Source: Deltaproteobacteria bacterium RIFOXYA12_FULL_61_11
GTDB lineage: Bacteria > Bdellovibrionota_F > JAHFAK01 > YA12-FULL-61-11
Direction: 5' to 3'
Length of the DNA: 15,915 bases
NCBI GenBank assembly: GCA_001799195.1
Contig: MGSU01000058.1
Coordinates: forward strand, 1-15,915
The stretch's first letter is position 1. Each line of letters begins with the position of its first letter. Of the stretch, positions 1-8,429 are shown one piece after another. The notes beneath the pieces were generated by a model. That model ran no database searches and was not told the origin of the DNA. It saw nothing but the letters and a program-made list of their open reading frames with translations. A program made the translations under genes and the position numbers.

Positions 1-150
1 CACGTCCCCACTGGCATCTCCTTCCCCCTCGGTCCTTACCTCCAACTCCTCACCGCTGCGTTCCTTTGCCACGAAGGACTGATCCTTGTCGCAACCCAAC
101 ACCAACAGCGCTCCGAGGAGCCCCAACCCCACTGCGCGCAGGCTCGTCAT
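1..150 (-). CDS. Lipoprotein, N-terminal part only (cut by window edge)
   Basis: Read on the minus strand from the ATG at 150, this frame is open to the window edge and gives 50 residues. They start MTSLRAVGLGLLGALLVLGC, a classic lipoprotein signal: short basic start, hydrophobic core, lipobox VLGC with Cys20 as lipidation site. After the Cys comes a hydrophilic, acidic stretch rich in Glu, Gly and Asp, typical of the flexible tether of an exported lipoprotein. A purine-rich GAGGGGG lies about 6 bases before the ATG. The gene diverges from the propeller operon at 310 across a 159-base gap. The folded domain lies outside the window, so its function cannot be told. Confidence 0.7.
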   Translation of the reverse strand, partial: MTSLRAVGLGLLGALLVLGCDKDQSFVAKERSGEELEVRTEGEGDASGDV

Positions 151-251
151 TTCAACCCCCTCTTCGCTTCCGAAGGCGTTCTTCAAAAACTTTCGTGCGT
201 GAACTGTACCCTGCGTGCCAGGAGAGAGCAAGTAGCACCGTTGCATGCCGC

Positions 252-281
252 TTGCCCTACCCCAGCCAAGACAGGTATGGT
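252..281 (+). promoter_or_regulatory. Possible sigma-70 promoter of the propeller operon
   Basis: TTGCCC (252-257), an 18-base spacer and TATGGT (276-281) each match 4 of 6 consensus bases. Transcription would start near 288, which fits translation from the ATG at 310 and excludes the in-frame ATG at 277. This is a pattern match only. Confidence 0.3.
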
Positions 282-309
282 TGCAAAAACCCCTCGACGA
301 GGCTCGCCC

Positions 310-1887
310 ATGCGATCGTGCCTTTTCCTCTTCGCCGCCTTCCTGTGCTCCTGTTCGAGCGATAAAGTAGAATATTCTTCAGGGCTTGCACCCAACAGCG
401 ACACTCGCCCCGCTGAGGAACAGTACGATAGTTCCGGGGCCGCGAATGCCGCCGCGGACCTCCTGCCCTCCGCCTCGACCCCGAGCCAGATCCTCGAGAA
501 CGAACTCGAAGCGGTACAGGCCGAGGACGTACAGCTCGTGGGCCAGAACTTGGTGTTGCTCGACGCCGGACGTTCCGAGTTGATAGGACTACGTCTCTCA
601 GACCGCTCCCTACACCGCTTGCTCGAACAGGAAGTCACGGCCTTCACCGCGCTGCCGACGACAGACAGGTTGCTGACCATCGACGCCGACGGCAGCGGCA
701 CCCTGCTCGCCCTCGGTTCCGGGAAGACGCTGCGCCTCCCCCTGCGACCGGGTCACATGACCCTCTCGCCTTCCCCAAACGGACGTCATGCCCTGGTCTC
801 GATCGCTCCTGACCAATCAGGGCCGACCTCCGGGGGAGCCTATGGTCTGGGAGAGGTCACCTTGGTGAACGTGGCTTCTACCCTGGCAGCCTCCACAGCA
901 CAATCCTTTGCCCTGACCTCGCCCCCCGAGGAGGTGCGATTCTCTGCCGACGGTACCCGGCTGTACGTGCGTTCGACCCGAGGTATCGAGATCATCGACC
1001 TCACCGCGCCCGGAGGAAGCACACCGATAGCCTTCCGGCCCACACCGAAATTGGCGGCTTCGGTCAGCCGACTGCTCCTCGATCCCGAACACGGTAGAGC
1101 GTTCTGTATCGACGGCAGTTCCGCCCTCCTGGTGATCCAGGACCTCGACGACGGCACCGAACGCCGCCTACCGCTCCCCGCGGTCCCGACCGACCTCGAT
1201 CTCCTCCCGGGGAGCGCTGGGGCCCTGCTCGTGGCCCGTGACGGTGGGGTGTTGATGCGCTGGACCGACGCGACCGACGACGTCCTCGCCCACCGCACCG
1301 GAACCGCTATCGGAGCCGCGCATGTCTTAGAAGGCTCGACCACGATCGTGCTCTCCACCTCGGTCGATCCGGACGGCGCGATCCGCCTGGTCGACCTCGC
1401 AAGACTCTCGGCCGCGAACTTCGACCCGAGCACCGACCTGACCCGCGTGGAGCTCGCGAGGCCGGTCGAAGCGGTGACCCTCGCCCCCGGGGGTTCGACC
1501 ATCGTCCTCTACCATCCGACCTCGGTTGGCAGCGAAGACCCCTACCCGGGCAGCGAACTCGTGACCCTCGTCGCCACCGAGACCGGCCAGACCGTGCCGC
1601 TCCTCCTACCCGAACGCCCCCGCGGGCTGGCCTTCTCCACGGACGGAGCCTATGCCTACCTCGCCCTCGGAACAGCGAGCGTACTGATCGAGGTCAGCCT
1701 CACCGATCTCGTGGCCCGCAGCCTCCCTCTACCCGAAGCCCCCCTCCTCGTCGGAGCCCTCCCGGAAACGCAGGGAGCTTTCACCTTGTTGCACCACCCG
1801 CTGGGCAAGCTGGCCTTCCTCGCTCGCGGCGCAGAACCGACCTTCCTGACCGGCTTCGCCCTCAATTTCAGCGGAGAAGACCAATGA
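310..1887 (+). CDS. Beta-propeller lipoprotein, first of three tandem paralogs
   Basis: 525 residues from the ATG at 310, which has GAGG 7 bases upstream and opens a lipoprotein signal (MRSCLFLFAAFLCSC, Cys15 the likely lipidated residue). Frames reaching further upstream add an Arg-rich, non-signal stretch and were not used. An acidic Ser/Pro/Ala tether of about 60 residues is followed by repeated blade-like motifs such as SPSPNGRHALV (about residue 152), FSADGTRLYV (about 211), LAPGGSTIVLY (about 391) and FSTDGAYAYL (about 442). These are typical of WD40/YVTN-like propellers. The C-terminus carries the motif LGKLAFLA...FLTGFALN, also found in the next protein. The stop overlaps the next start as ATGA. 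It is probably anchored in the outer membrane as a binding or scaffold protein. No catalytic motif was seen, and the function is unknown. Confidence 0.85.
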   Translation: MRSCLFLFAAFLCSCSSDKVEYSSGLAPNSDTRPAEEQYDSSGAANAAADLLPSASTPSQILENELEAVQAEDVQLVGQNLVLLDAGRSELIGLRLSDRSLHRLLEQEVTAFTALPTTDRLLTIDADGSGTLLALGSGKTLRLPLRPGHMTLSPSPNGRHALVSIAPDQSGPTSGGAYGLGEVTLVNVASTLAASTAQSFALTSPPEEVRFSADGTRLYVRSTRGIEIIDLTAPGGSTPIAFRPTPKLAASVSRLLLDPEHGRAFCIDGSSALLVIQDLDDGTERRLPLPAVPTDLDLLPGSAGALLVARDGGVLMRWTDATDDVLAHRTGTAIGAAHVLEGSTTIVLSTSVDPDGAIRLVDLARLSAANFDPSTDLTRVELARPVEAVTLAPGGSTIVLYHPTSVGSEDPYPGSELVTLVATETGQTVPLLLPERPRGLAFSTDGAYAYLALGTASVLIEVSLTDLVARSLPLPEAPLLVGALPETQGAFTLLHHPLGKLAFLARGAEPTFLTGFALNFSGEDQ

Positions 1888-3374
1888 TCACCCACTTGCA
1901 GTCGCTAGGCCTGCTGCTCCTGCTCGGCCTCGCCGGTTGCACCGGGAGCCTCAATCGCGAGGTCAGCGGCGACTCGGACTGGAACTCCGACATGCCGCCG
2001 TCAGAAAGCACCACCCCAGGGGAGAGCACGCTCCCCGATCAACTGGGCGATTTGGCCGCCACCACCGAGGTGGTCGGTTCCGAGGTGGCCTTGTTCGACC
2101 ACGAGCAACGCTATCTCGCCCTCATCTCCCCGGAAGATCTGCAGGTCAGGACTCTGCCTCTGGACCTCAGCCCCACCATATACCGCGGTCTGGGCCCCAC
2201 CGGCGTCATCGCCCTGCTCGACCCGGGAGCAGGCAAGCTCGTCCTGGTCCGCGCCTCCGACCTCTCCCATGCAGAGCTGGACGTCGGACCGAACTACGAC
2301 ACCATCGCAGCAAGTCCAGACGGAAACTACCTGATCTTGTATCACGGGGAAGCGAATGCCTCCTCCCAGGTGCTCAGCCCCCAACAGGTACTCCTGGTCG
2401 AGCCGGTCCCTCACGCTCTGAATACCAGCGCGAAAACCCCGGTAGTCCTGGTCGCGAGCCCTTTGCGCTTGCACTACCACAGCTCGTCCGGAGCAGTGCT
2501 GTTCGAAAGTTCCAAGGGGCTGGAACTAGTACCCCTGAACGCCCCCACCGCCAGGACCTTCCTGCCCTTCCCGGCCGGGTTCGCCGCCGAGGAGCTCTCC
2601 ATCGCCCCGGACCTCTCGCGAGCTATTGGCCGGGACAAAACCGACGGTTCGATCCACCTCTTCGACCTCGGCGCCTCGACGAGGCGAATACTGCCGTCTC
2701 TCATGCCGGCGACCTCGCTGGCCCTGTTGCAGGATCTCGATACCATCTATTATGTTGTCAACGGCGGCCTGCGCCGACACGACTTGCCGGGAGACACCTC
2801 GACCGACCTCGTCCTGCCCCGCGAGACCGGTCGGCTGCTCCCGCTGCCCGAGGTCGGGCTCCTCATCCATCATGATCTGCCCGGAGCCTCCTCCACCATC
2901 CTGGTCCACTCTCCCGCGACGGGCACCGTGGCCGAACTCGCCTTGGACCATCCCCTTATCGATCTGGCCGCGAGCCCCGATGGCAAAAGTCTCGCCTGCA
3001 TCCACCTCGCCCAACCGACAGCCGCCGGAGGCATTGGACCCGGCCTCCTCAGCGTGATCGACCTGGAGTCCTCGAAAATCATCCCGATCATGCTCGACTC
3101 CCCGGTACGGAGCTATCTCTTCAGCGCAGACAGTCGTTACCTCTTCTTCTTGCTGGAGAGTGGTTCCTCGGCCCACGTGGTCGATCTCTCGACCTTCCTG
3201 GTAGAGACCCTCGCCGATACCGCAGACGTAACAGCCCTGGGCCAACTGCCCGGAAACGGTGTCTTCCTGACCCAACGCCATACCCTCGGGAAGATCACCT
3301 TCGTCACCTGGACCGACACCCTCGAACTCCGCACCCTGACCGGCTTCCGTCTCAACGCCTCGGAGGAACCATGA
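1884..3374 (+). CDS. Beta-propeller lipoprotein, second tandem paralog
   Basis: 496 residues. The ATG overlaps the previous stop by 4 bases (ATGA), with GGAGA about 8 bases upstream, so translational coupling is likely. The signal is clear: MITHLQSLGLLLLLGLAGC with lipobox LAGC and Cys19. A hydrophilic tether (about residues 20-60) precedes the propeller. Blade motifs include AASPDGNYLILYHG (about 142), AASPDGKSLACIH (about 362) and FSADSRYLFFLL (about 412). The last 45 residues keep the pattern of the first paralog: TLGKITFVTW then LTGFRLN. Length, order of motifs and tether all match the two neighbours, so the three genes probably arose by duplication. Partner and role are unknown. A surface or periplasmic protein-interaction role is inferred from the fold. 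Confidence 0.87.
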   Translation: MITHLQSLGLLLLLGLAGCTGSLNREVSGDSDWNSDMPPSESTTPGESTLPDQLGDLAATTEVVGSEVALFDHEQRYLALISPEDLQVRTLPLDLSPTIYRGLGPTGVIALLDPGAGKLVLVRASDLSHAELDVGPNYDTIAASPDGNYLILYHGEANASSQVLSPQQVLLVEPVPHALNTSAKTPVVLVASPLRLHYHSSSGAVLFESSKGLELVPLNAPTARTFLPFPAGFAAEELSIAPDLSRAIGRDKTDGSIHLFDLGASTRRILPSLMPATSLALLQDLDTIYYVVNGGLRRHDLPGDTSTDLVLPRETGRLLPLPEVGLLIHHDLPGASSTILVHSPATGTVAELALDHPLIDLAASPDGKSLACIHLAQPTAAGGIGPGLLSVIDLESSKIIPIMLDSPVRSYLFSADSRYLFFLLESGSSAHVVDLSTFLVETLADTADVTALGQLPGNGVFLTQRHTLGKITFVTWTDTLELRTLTGFRLNASEEP

Positions 3375-4846
3375 CGCCCCGAATACTCGTCCTCGCCCTC
3401 ATCGTCCCGCTCCTGGGTTGCCCATTGCCCGAACCCGAGAACCCCACCGTCCTCGCCGTCGGGGACCGCATAGTCTTCGTCGATACTGCCAACGAACGTT
3501 TGGCCCGGCTAGAACCGGCCGACGGCGAACTCGATCGCATCGAGACCGAGCTCGACCCGCGCGCCTTCCTGCCTGCCGCCGAAGCTGAAGCGATGGTCTA
3601 CCTCGACACCCGCGAGCACAAGGAGAAGGTAGGTCCCGAGCGCCTCACCCTGCTCCTCGACGATATTGTGCTCTTGCCCGAGGGAAGTACCAAGCCGCGG
3701 CGGTTGCACGAGCGCGACAACCTCAACCGGTTGCGTGTCGACGCGGCTGGTACGCGCGCCGTAGCCTGGTTCGACCTGCACAACGCGGGCGGAAAAATTC
3801 CCGAACTCGTCACCGGCGCCCAGGTCTTCGATAAGCTGACCATCCTCGACCTTGTGTCCGAACAGGTCTCCAGCCTCCCCGTCGGCTTTGCCCCCCGAGA
3901 GGCCCTGTTCCTGCACCACAGCCCTCGCCTGCTGGCGTTCTCAGAGCGCGAGCTGGTCCTGTGCGATCTCGCCGCTGGGACCGTGCTCGGCCGCAAGCGC
4001 CTGGTCCCCAGCGACAGTAACGGCCTGGTCCTGAACGAACTCTTCCTCGCCGAGGACGATCGCTACCTCCTCTTCCACACCGCGAACAGCACGGATCTCT
4101 ACCTGGTCGACCTCGACCCGGCGAGCGACTTCCGCATCGCCATCATCTCTCTGTCCAAGCTCCCCAGCTCGATCCAGGCCCTCCCACGACCCCACACCTT
4201 CCTGATGCTCTATGCCGCCCCCTTGGGACCTCCCACGCTCTCCCTCCTGGACCTCTCCACCCCCGCGACGGGCCAGCCCGAACCGGGCTTATCAGAGATT
4301 GAGCTCAAAGCCCCTGCCTCCAGTGCCCTACCCGCCGACAACGACACCGTCTACCTGTGGTCGGCCACCGATAGCCGGCTCCAGTCCCTGGACCTCCTCT
4401 CCCACCACGTCCGACTCCTCACCCGACTCTCCGGCACCATCGGCAACGCCCTCCTCCCAACGCCGACGAGTCCGATCGTAGTGCATCTCTCTCGTACCGG
4501 TTCGGGGCTCTCGGGCCAGGCCCTGACCGTGATCGATCCCACGAGTCGCGAGAGCACCGAGGTCACCCTCACTCTTCCCCCCGAGGACCTCTGCACCACG
4601 GCCGGGGGGAGCGTGGCCTTCCTGCAAGGGGATCGGCCCTTCCTCCTCCTGCTAGAACCCGTGACCTTGGCCCTCGACCGGGTCGTCTTCAAACGCAGGC
4701 CCAAGCTCCTCCTCCACCACGAGGCCAGCGACCGGCTGGTCGTCCTGCACCAGGGCGACAACGAAATCACCATCCTCTCGGCCGACGGGCGCGAGGTGGC
4801 CCACCGTCTCTCTCTCTTCCCCACCGGCAGGACCTTCACCCCCTGA
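3371..4846 (+). CDS. Beta-propeller lipoprotein, third tandem paralog (most divergent)
   Basis: 491 residues. The start overlaps the previous stop (ATGA at 3371-3374), and GGAGG at 3363-3367 sits 3 bases before the ATG, closer than usual. The signal [17 protein letters not shown] has lipobox LLGC and Cys17. The tether is much shorter than in the two upstream paralogs: the propeller begins near residue 28 with [12 protein letters not shown], matching the opening strands of the others. Blade-like motifs follow ([13 protein letters not shown] near 123, [10 protein letters not shown] near 226, [10 protein letters not shown] near 392). The shared C-terminal LGK...LTGF.LN motif is replaced by a divergent end, [12 protein letters not shown]. 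It is the last gene of the operon; about 100 bases later rpmB starts under its own promoter. Function unknown. Confidence 0.85.
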   Translation: MTPRILVLALIVPLLGCPLPEPENPTVLAVGDRIVFVDTANERLARLEPADGELDRIETELDPRAFLPAAEAEAMVYLDTREHKEKVGPERLTLLLDDIVLLPEGSTKPRRLHERDNLNRLRVDAAGTRAVAWFDLHNAGGKIPELVTGAQVFDKLTILDLVSEQVSSLPVGFAPREALFLHHSPRLLAFSERELVLCDLAAGTVLGRKRLVPSDSNGLVLNELFLAEDDRYLLFHTANSTDLYLVDLDPASDFRIAIISLSKLPSSIQALPRPHTFLMLYAAPLGPPTLSLLDLSTPATGQPEPGLSEIELKAPASSALPADNDTVYLWSATDSRLQSLDLLSHHVRLLTRLSGTIGNALLPTPTSPIVVHLSRTGSGLSGQALTVIDPTSRESTEVTLTLPPEDLCTTAGGSVAFLQGDRPFLLLLEPVTLALDRVVFKRRPKLLLHHEASDRLVVLHQGDNEITILSADGREVAHRLSLFPTGRTFTP

Positions 4847-4888
4847 CCAACACTCCCTCGCCACAGCCGAGAACGCCGAAGAAAAGGA

Positions 4889-4918
4889 TTGCATCCCCAC
4901 CCCCGCCTCTGCTATACA
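4889..4918 (+). promoter_or_regulatory. Sigma-70 promoter of rpmB
   Basis: TTGCAT (4889-4894), an 18-base spacer and TATACA (4913-4918) match 4 and 5 of 6 consensus bases. Transcription would begin near 4925, leaving a leader of about 23 bases before the rpmB ATG, with the Shine-Dalgarno GAGG inside it. It is the best promoter match in the plus-strand left half. No hairpin-plus-T-run terminator was seen between 4847 and 4889. Confidence 0.55.
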
Positions 4919-4947
4919 GCGGCGGTTCGGTTTCGATGAGGTGGACC

Positions 4948-5142
4948 ATGTCCAGAAAATGCGATCTGTGCGGCAAGGGCTTGCAATACGGCCACAACGT
5001 CAGCCACGCCCACAATAAAACTCAGAAGGTGTTCCTGCCGAACCTGCAAACCACCCGGGTCGACACCGACCACGGTCCGCAGAAGTTGACCGTGTGCACG
5101 CGCTGCCTGAAAAAGGGTATCGGGGCTTCGGCCTGCCGCTGA
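4948..5142 (+). CDS. rpmB: 50S ribosomal protein L28
   Basis: 64 residues beginning [20 protein letters not shown], the unmistakable N-terminus of L28. L28 is a small basic protein of the large ribosomal subunit that helps late assembly near the E-site side. Two CxxC pairs, Cys5/Cys8 and Cys50/Cys53, make this the C+ zinc-binding form. That form is usually replaced by a Cys-free paralog under zinc starvation in species that have both. The ATG at 4948 is preferred over the in-frame ATG at 4936 because the family begins MS(R/K)xC and GAGG lies 7 bases upstream of it. The common partner gene rpmG (L33) is not next to it; L28 stands alone between unrelated envelope genes. Confidence 0.97.
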   Translation: MSRKCDLCGKGLQYGHNVSHAHNKTQKVFLPNLQTTRVDTDHGPQKLTVCTRCLKKGIGASACR

Positions 5143-5213
5143 CCCGAACCTTCGGACGCCGTGACCTCCCCGCCTGTCTCGGTCATACCTCGTCCCCTTC
5201 CTTGACCTTGCCG

Positions 5214-7229
5214 ATGAAAACCCTGCTGCAGTTGGCATCGTGGATAGCGCTTCTGTGCGCGCTCTGCTGCAGCCACTCGCCGACGATCTGGCCGCTATCC
5301 CCCCTTCCCAACGTTCCCGCTCCGCTCCTCGGCGGGGAACTTCAATGGTCCCTCGAAGTACCCGGAGGGATAGAACCCGGAGCAGTGCTCTGCAAAGATC
5401 ACCTCGTCCTGCTCGACGAACGCGGGGAACTCGAGGCCCTCGATCCGGTCACCGGCACCGTCCTCTGGCATCACCAGCCCACGCTCCCGATCCTGTCCTC
5501 CCTGGTCTGCGAGGAAGCTCGGCTGACCTACGGCACAGCCAACGGAGTGTTCCTCCTCGACGTCCATGCACCGCAACGCCCTGTCTTCTTTGCCTCCCCA
5601 GAGCCGGTGCGCACCCCACCCCTCTTGCGGGGCCAGAGACTCGTCTTCGCCTGGGGACAGCACGTCAGCCTGATCGACCTCAGCTCTGGGACCTCTCCCT
5701 GGACGTATCAATCCCGGGACCCCGTGCTGCGGCTCGAGGGCATAGAGGATCGGTTGGTCCTGGTGCGGACCCCTACTCGGTTCCTCGCGATCGAACTGAC
5801 GACCGGTTTCGACCTCTGGCAACATCAGCTCCCCGATACCGAGGCCCATGCCTCGCTCGGCAGGGACGACATCCTCTTGGCCACGGGAACCAAGCTCCGC
5901 AGTCTCGATCCGGCCACCGGCGAACTGCGCTCCGAGCGCCAACTCGACTGCCGACCGACCGAGGCTCCGCGACGGACCGAAGCCGCGGTGCTGGTGCGTT
6001 GTGCCGGCCTCCTCTTCTCCTTGGGACCCGAGGGCGAGAAACCCGTTTGGTCCCTCCCCCTTGCCTCCCGCGGGGCTGACCTGGTCCTCCACGACCGACT
6101 CATACTGACCTCCGACCCCACCGGCCATCTGGCGGCCTGGCACCGTCGCAGCGGTCGGCTCCTCTGGACGAGCCCCTTCGCACCCACGGCTGCGGCCCCC
6201 CCTGCCCTGGGCGAGGATCAGGCCTTCGTCGTCACTTCCTCAGGCAGTCTGATTGCCCTGGAGCTCGACACCGCGGCCCAGCGTTGGCGGCACGAGGTCG
6301 GCAGGCCACTCTCCCACCCGCCGATGCTCCACGGTGACCGGGCAGTGCTGGTGGCCGGCTCACGCAATCCGCTGGCCTTGGTCGGAATAGACCTCGCCCG
6401 CGGTGCGATCTCGTGGCACCACGACCTCGTGTCCCCTCCGGTCGGAGCACCGGCCCAGGTCGAAGACGTGCTGCTGCTCTCGACCTCCGCCGGTCTCGAG
6501 GCCCTCGACCTCACCAAGGGGACCCGCCGATGGTTGCTCCCGGCGAAGGACAGGGTTTCCCCTCCTGCCGTCACCGCCGCGTTGAACCGTTTCCTGATCC
6601 TCCGGCCTGACGGACTCGTGGCTCTCGACCCCCGCCACGGCACACGCCTCTGGAGTACCGCCCTCGGCACCTCCCTCCTCGGTCCCCTAGCTGAAGGACG
6701 GGGCCTCTTGTTCGGGATCACCGCCGGAGAGCAAGTCCGGGCCTTCTCCGCAACAACGGGCACACCTCTCTGGCTCCAAGACCTGAGCGCCGATCCTTCG
6801 CTGCCGCCAGCGATCTTCGCCGACCGCGGCATCGTCGCAACCCGCGAGGGGAACCTCCACTGTTTCGTGCTGAACAACGGAGGTCGCTGCTGGACCTCGG
6901 CGCTCGAGGGCGAAGCGATCGGGGCCCTCGCCCACGGCCACCCCGGCGTGGTCGCCGCTCAGGGCAGAATCGTGTCCTTCCTTGCACGAGCGGATGGAAA
7001 ACTTCTCTGGCAACAAAACCTCGAGGCGCCGGTCAGCGTACCTCCGCTCTTCGCCGCCGACCTGCTCATCCTCGGCCGAACCGACGGGGTGGTCTCGGCC
7101 CATGACGTTCGCGACGGAACCCTGCGTTGGAGTTACCCCACCGGTGCGGCGATCCTCGCCCGTCCGATCCTCGAGGGAACTACCCTCTTCATCGCTTCTC
7201 GGAACGGGACCCTCTACGCCCTTCGCTGA
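5214..7229 (+). CDS. Exported PQQ-type (BamB-like) beta-propeller protein, probable double propeller
   Basis: 671 residues from the ATG at 5214, whose N-terminus MKTLLQLASWIALLCALCCS is a signal peptide. Cys18 or Cys19 may be lipidated, but the lipobox is irregular (ALC-C). No good Shine-Dalgarno precedes it; the frame extends upstream only into rpmB in another frame. The rest is a chain of PQQ-like blades with the signature (L/V)xALDxxTGxxxW: LEALDPVTGTVLW (73-85), VSLIDLSSGTSPW, RFLAIELTTGFDLW, LRSLDPATGEL, LIALELDTAAQRW, LEALDLTKGTRRW, LVALDPRHGTRLW, VRAFSATTGTPLW, VSAHDVRDGTLRW and a closing GTLYALR. I count 15 to 16 blades, against about 8 in BamB or in PQQ dehydrogenase propellers, so two eight-bladed rings in tandem are likely. 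No dehydrogenase catalytic or cytochrome motif was noticed, so a structural or binding role is more likely than an enzyme. Confidence 0.88.
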   Translation: MKTLLQLASWIALLCALCCSHSPTIWPLSPLPNVPAPLLGGELQWSLEVPGGIEPGAVLCKDHLVLLDERGELEALDPVTGTVLWHHQPTLPILSSLVCEEARLTYGTANGVFLLDVHAPQRPVFFASPEPVRTPPLLRGQRLVFAWGQHVSLIDLSSGTSPWTYQSRDPVLRLEGIEDRLVLVRTPTRFLAIELTTGFDLWQHQLPDTEAHASLGRDDILLATGTKLRSLDPATGELRSERQLDCRPTEAPRRTEAAVLVRCAGLLFSLGPEGEKPVWSLPLASRGADLVLHDRLILTSDPTGHLAAWHRRSGRLLWTSPFAPTAAAPPALGEDQAFVVTSSGSLIALELDTAAQRWRHEVGRPLSHPPMLHGDRAVLVAGSRNPLALVGIDLARGAISWHHDLVSPPVGAPAQVEDVLLLSTSAGLEALDLTKGTRRWLLPAKDRVSPPAVTAALNRFLILRPDGLVALDPRHGTRLWSTALGTSLLGPLAEGRGLLFGITAGEQVRAFSATTGTPLWLQDLSADPSLPPAIFADRGIVATREGNLHCFVLNNGGRCWTSALEGEAIGALAHGHPGVVAAQGRIVSFLARADGKLLWQQNLEAPVSVPPLFAADLLILGRTDGVVSAHDVRDGTLRWSYPTGAAILARPILEGTTLFIASRNGTLYALR

Positions 7230-7294
7230 AGATCCGAGTCCCCACCATGCAAGGCACACGAAGTCGATCTTTTCCGGGAAAACCGCCCCACACC

Positions 7295-8299
7295 TTACCA
7301 CCACGGGTCGAAGAAGAGGAAATAGAACGCCTTGCACGACCAGTGGCCTGGGCCGCCGTGATAATAGAGGTAGGCCGAGGCAGCAATATTCGCCTCGGGA
7401 TCGAAGATGCTGGCGCCCTCGAACCCCGCGGCTTTCGCTCGACCGGCCCAGTACTGCGGCATGTGTTGGAAGAGGCCGGAAGCGCCGGAACTCTTGTTCT
7501 TTGCGTCCGGGTTACCCCCGCTCTCGCAGTTCATGACCTTGATCGCCCAATTCATGTCGGCCGCCTTGAAGTACAACTCGAGGATCGGCCTCCAGGCCTC
7601 GGCGCGCTTGCTGCGCCAGTCGAAGCAGGAATAGTTCCCATCGGCATAGGGTTTTGAATCGTCGAGACAGTTCACCCGGGGAGGTTCGGGCGGAGGAGGC
7701 GGAGGCTCGTCCTCGACGGCCCCCTCGGGGAGGCACACCGAGACCATCCGTTGCTGGTCCTTCAGATGTTTACGCTCAATGCACTCATAACCGGCCCTAC
7801 ACCCGGTGCCGGGATACAGACTCTGGTCACAGGCCTGCAGACACACCCCGCCGTCCAGGGGACTGAAGTCGGTGCCATCGACACACTCGGCAGCGGTCGA
7901 ACCTTCACCGGCAGGGTCCGGGCAACTATCCTGACAAGGCCGAGAGCACATACCCCCGGGGAACCCCTCGGTTTCGAGCAAGCAACGGGCCTCGGCGAAA
8001 CCGCAACCCACATCCCCCGCGCAGGTCGTCCCGACCCAACCGAGCAAGCTCGTCGACGAAACAGCGGGCAGACTGCCGTCTGGCGCGGGCCGGTCGGGCC
8101 GAAGGGGATCGCCCGAGGCACCCCCCTGTTCACTGCCGGTGGGTTTGGAAGGCATGGTGAGCGGGACGCTCTGCCCCCAGTCTCCGTCTTCCTCGAGTTC
8201 GATCTCCGGGCCGCAAGAGAGGGCACTCAAGCTCAGGACCAGGAGCGGCCCCCACCACGGAGACCGACGGATCGACCTATGGTTGCCGTGCGGGTTCAT
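7295..8299 (-). CDS. Lipoprotein with Cys-rich region and C-terminal lysozyme/transglycosylase-like domain
   Basis: 334 residues. The N-terminus has Arg/His residues, a hydrophobic core (residues 15-28) and a lipobox-like ALSC (Cys29), although -3 is Ala. Residues 93-189 hold 12 cysteines in a spaced pattern (CAGDVGC, PGGMC, CLQAC, GYEC), like the Cys-rich modules common in secreted myxobacterial proteins. A Pro-rich linker (199-207) leads to the last 120 residues, a lysozyme-like fold: NCESGGNPDA with Glu259 as the expected catalytic acid, then SSGASGLFQHMPQYW, then FDPEANIAASAYLYYH. This order matches SLT/lysozyme-type murein-cleaving domains, especially those of actinobacterial and phage enzymes. 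It would cut glycan strands of peptidoglycan from the outer-membrane side. The gene converges on the PQQ protein gene and diverges from the acyltransferase. Confidence 0.85.
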   Translation of the reverse strand: MNPHGNHRSIRRSPWWGPLLVLSLSALSCGPEIELEEDGDWGQSVPLTMPSKPTGSEQGGASGDPLRPDRPAPDGSLPAVSSTSLLGWVGTTCAGDVGCGFAEARCLLETEGFPGGMCSRPCQDSCPDPAGEGSTAAECVDGTDFSPLDGGVCLQACDQSLYPGTGCRAGYECIERKHLKDQQRMVSVCLPEGAVEDEPPPPPPEPPRVNCLDDSKPYADGNYSCFDWRSKRAEAWRPILELYFKAADMNWAIKVMNCESGGNPDAKNKSSGASGLFQHMPQYWAGRAKAAGFEGASIFDPEANIAASAYLYYHGGPGHWSCKAFYFLFFDPWW

Positions 8300-8308
8300 A
8301 CACCGGGC

Positions 8309-8337
8309 AGTGTACCACGCCGGCCCTCGCAGGTCAC
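8309..8337 (-). promoter_or_regulatory. Extended -10 promoter of the lysozyme-like lipoprotein gene
   Basis: On the minus strand GTGACC (8337-8332), a 17-base spacer and TACACT (8314-8309) match 4 of 6 each, and TGG directly precedes the -10, as in extended -10 promoters. The start of transcription would fall near 8302, only about 3 bases before the ATG at 8299. The mRNA may thus be leaderless, which fits the lack of a Shine-Dalgarno. Confidence 0.4.
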
Positions 8338-8343
8338 TCGCGC

Positions 8344-8373
8344 TTGCTCAACCCCGGAGCAATCCGCTATCGT
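8344..8373 (+). promoter_or_regulatory. Possible sigma-70 promoter of the acyltransferase gene
   Basis: TTGCTC (8344-8349), an 18-base spacer and TATCGT (8368-8373) match 3 and 4 of 6 consensus bases. A start near 8380 would leave a 50-base leader to the ATG at 8430. Its -35 lies 6 bases from the -35 of the divergent promoter, so the two could compete for or share a regulator. Confidence 0.3.
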
Positions 8374-8429
8374 GGGGAGGATCGCGAGTCACCGTGATCC
8401 GCGACGCTCTTCCCTCCGGAGCAGTGACG

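Noticed and set aside
5295-6143. Minus-strand open frame of 282 codons inside the PQQ propeller gene
   Set aside because: Shadow of the repeat protein; no start signal or domain.
7270-7282. Symmetric TTTTCCGGGAAAA between two convergent genes
   Set aside because: Only one base between the arms, so it cannot form a hairpin terminator; may be chance.
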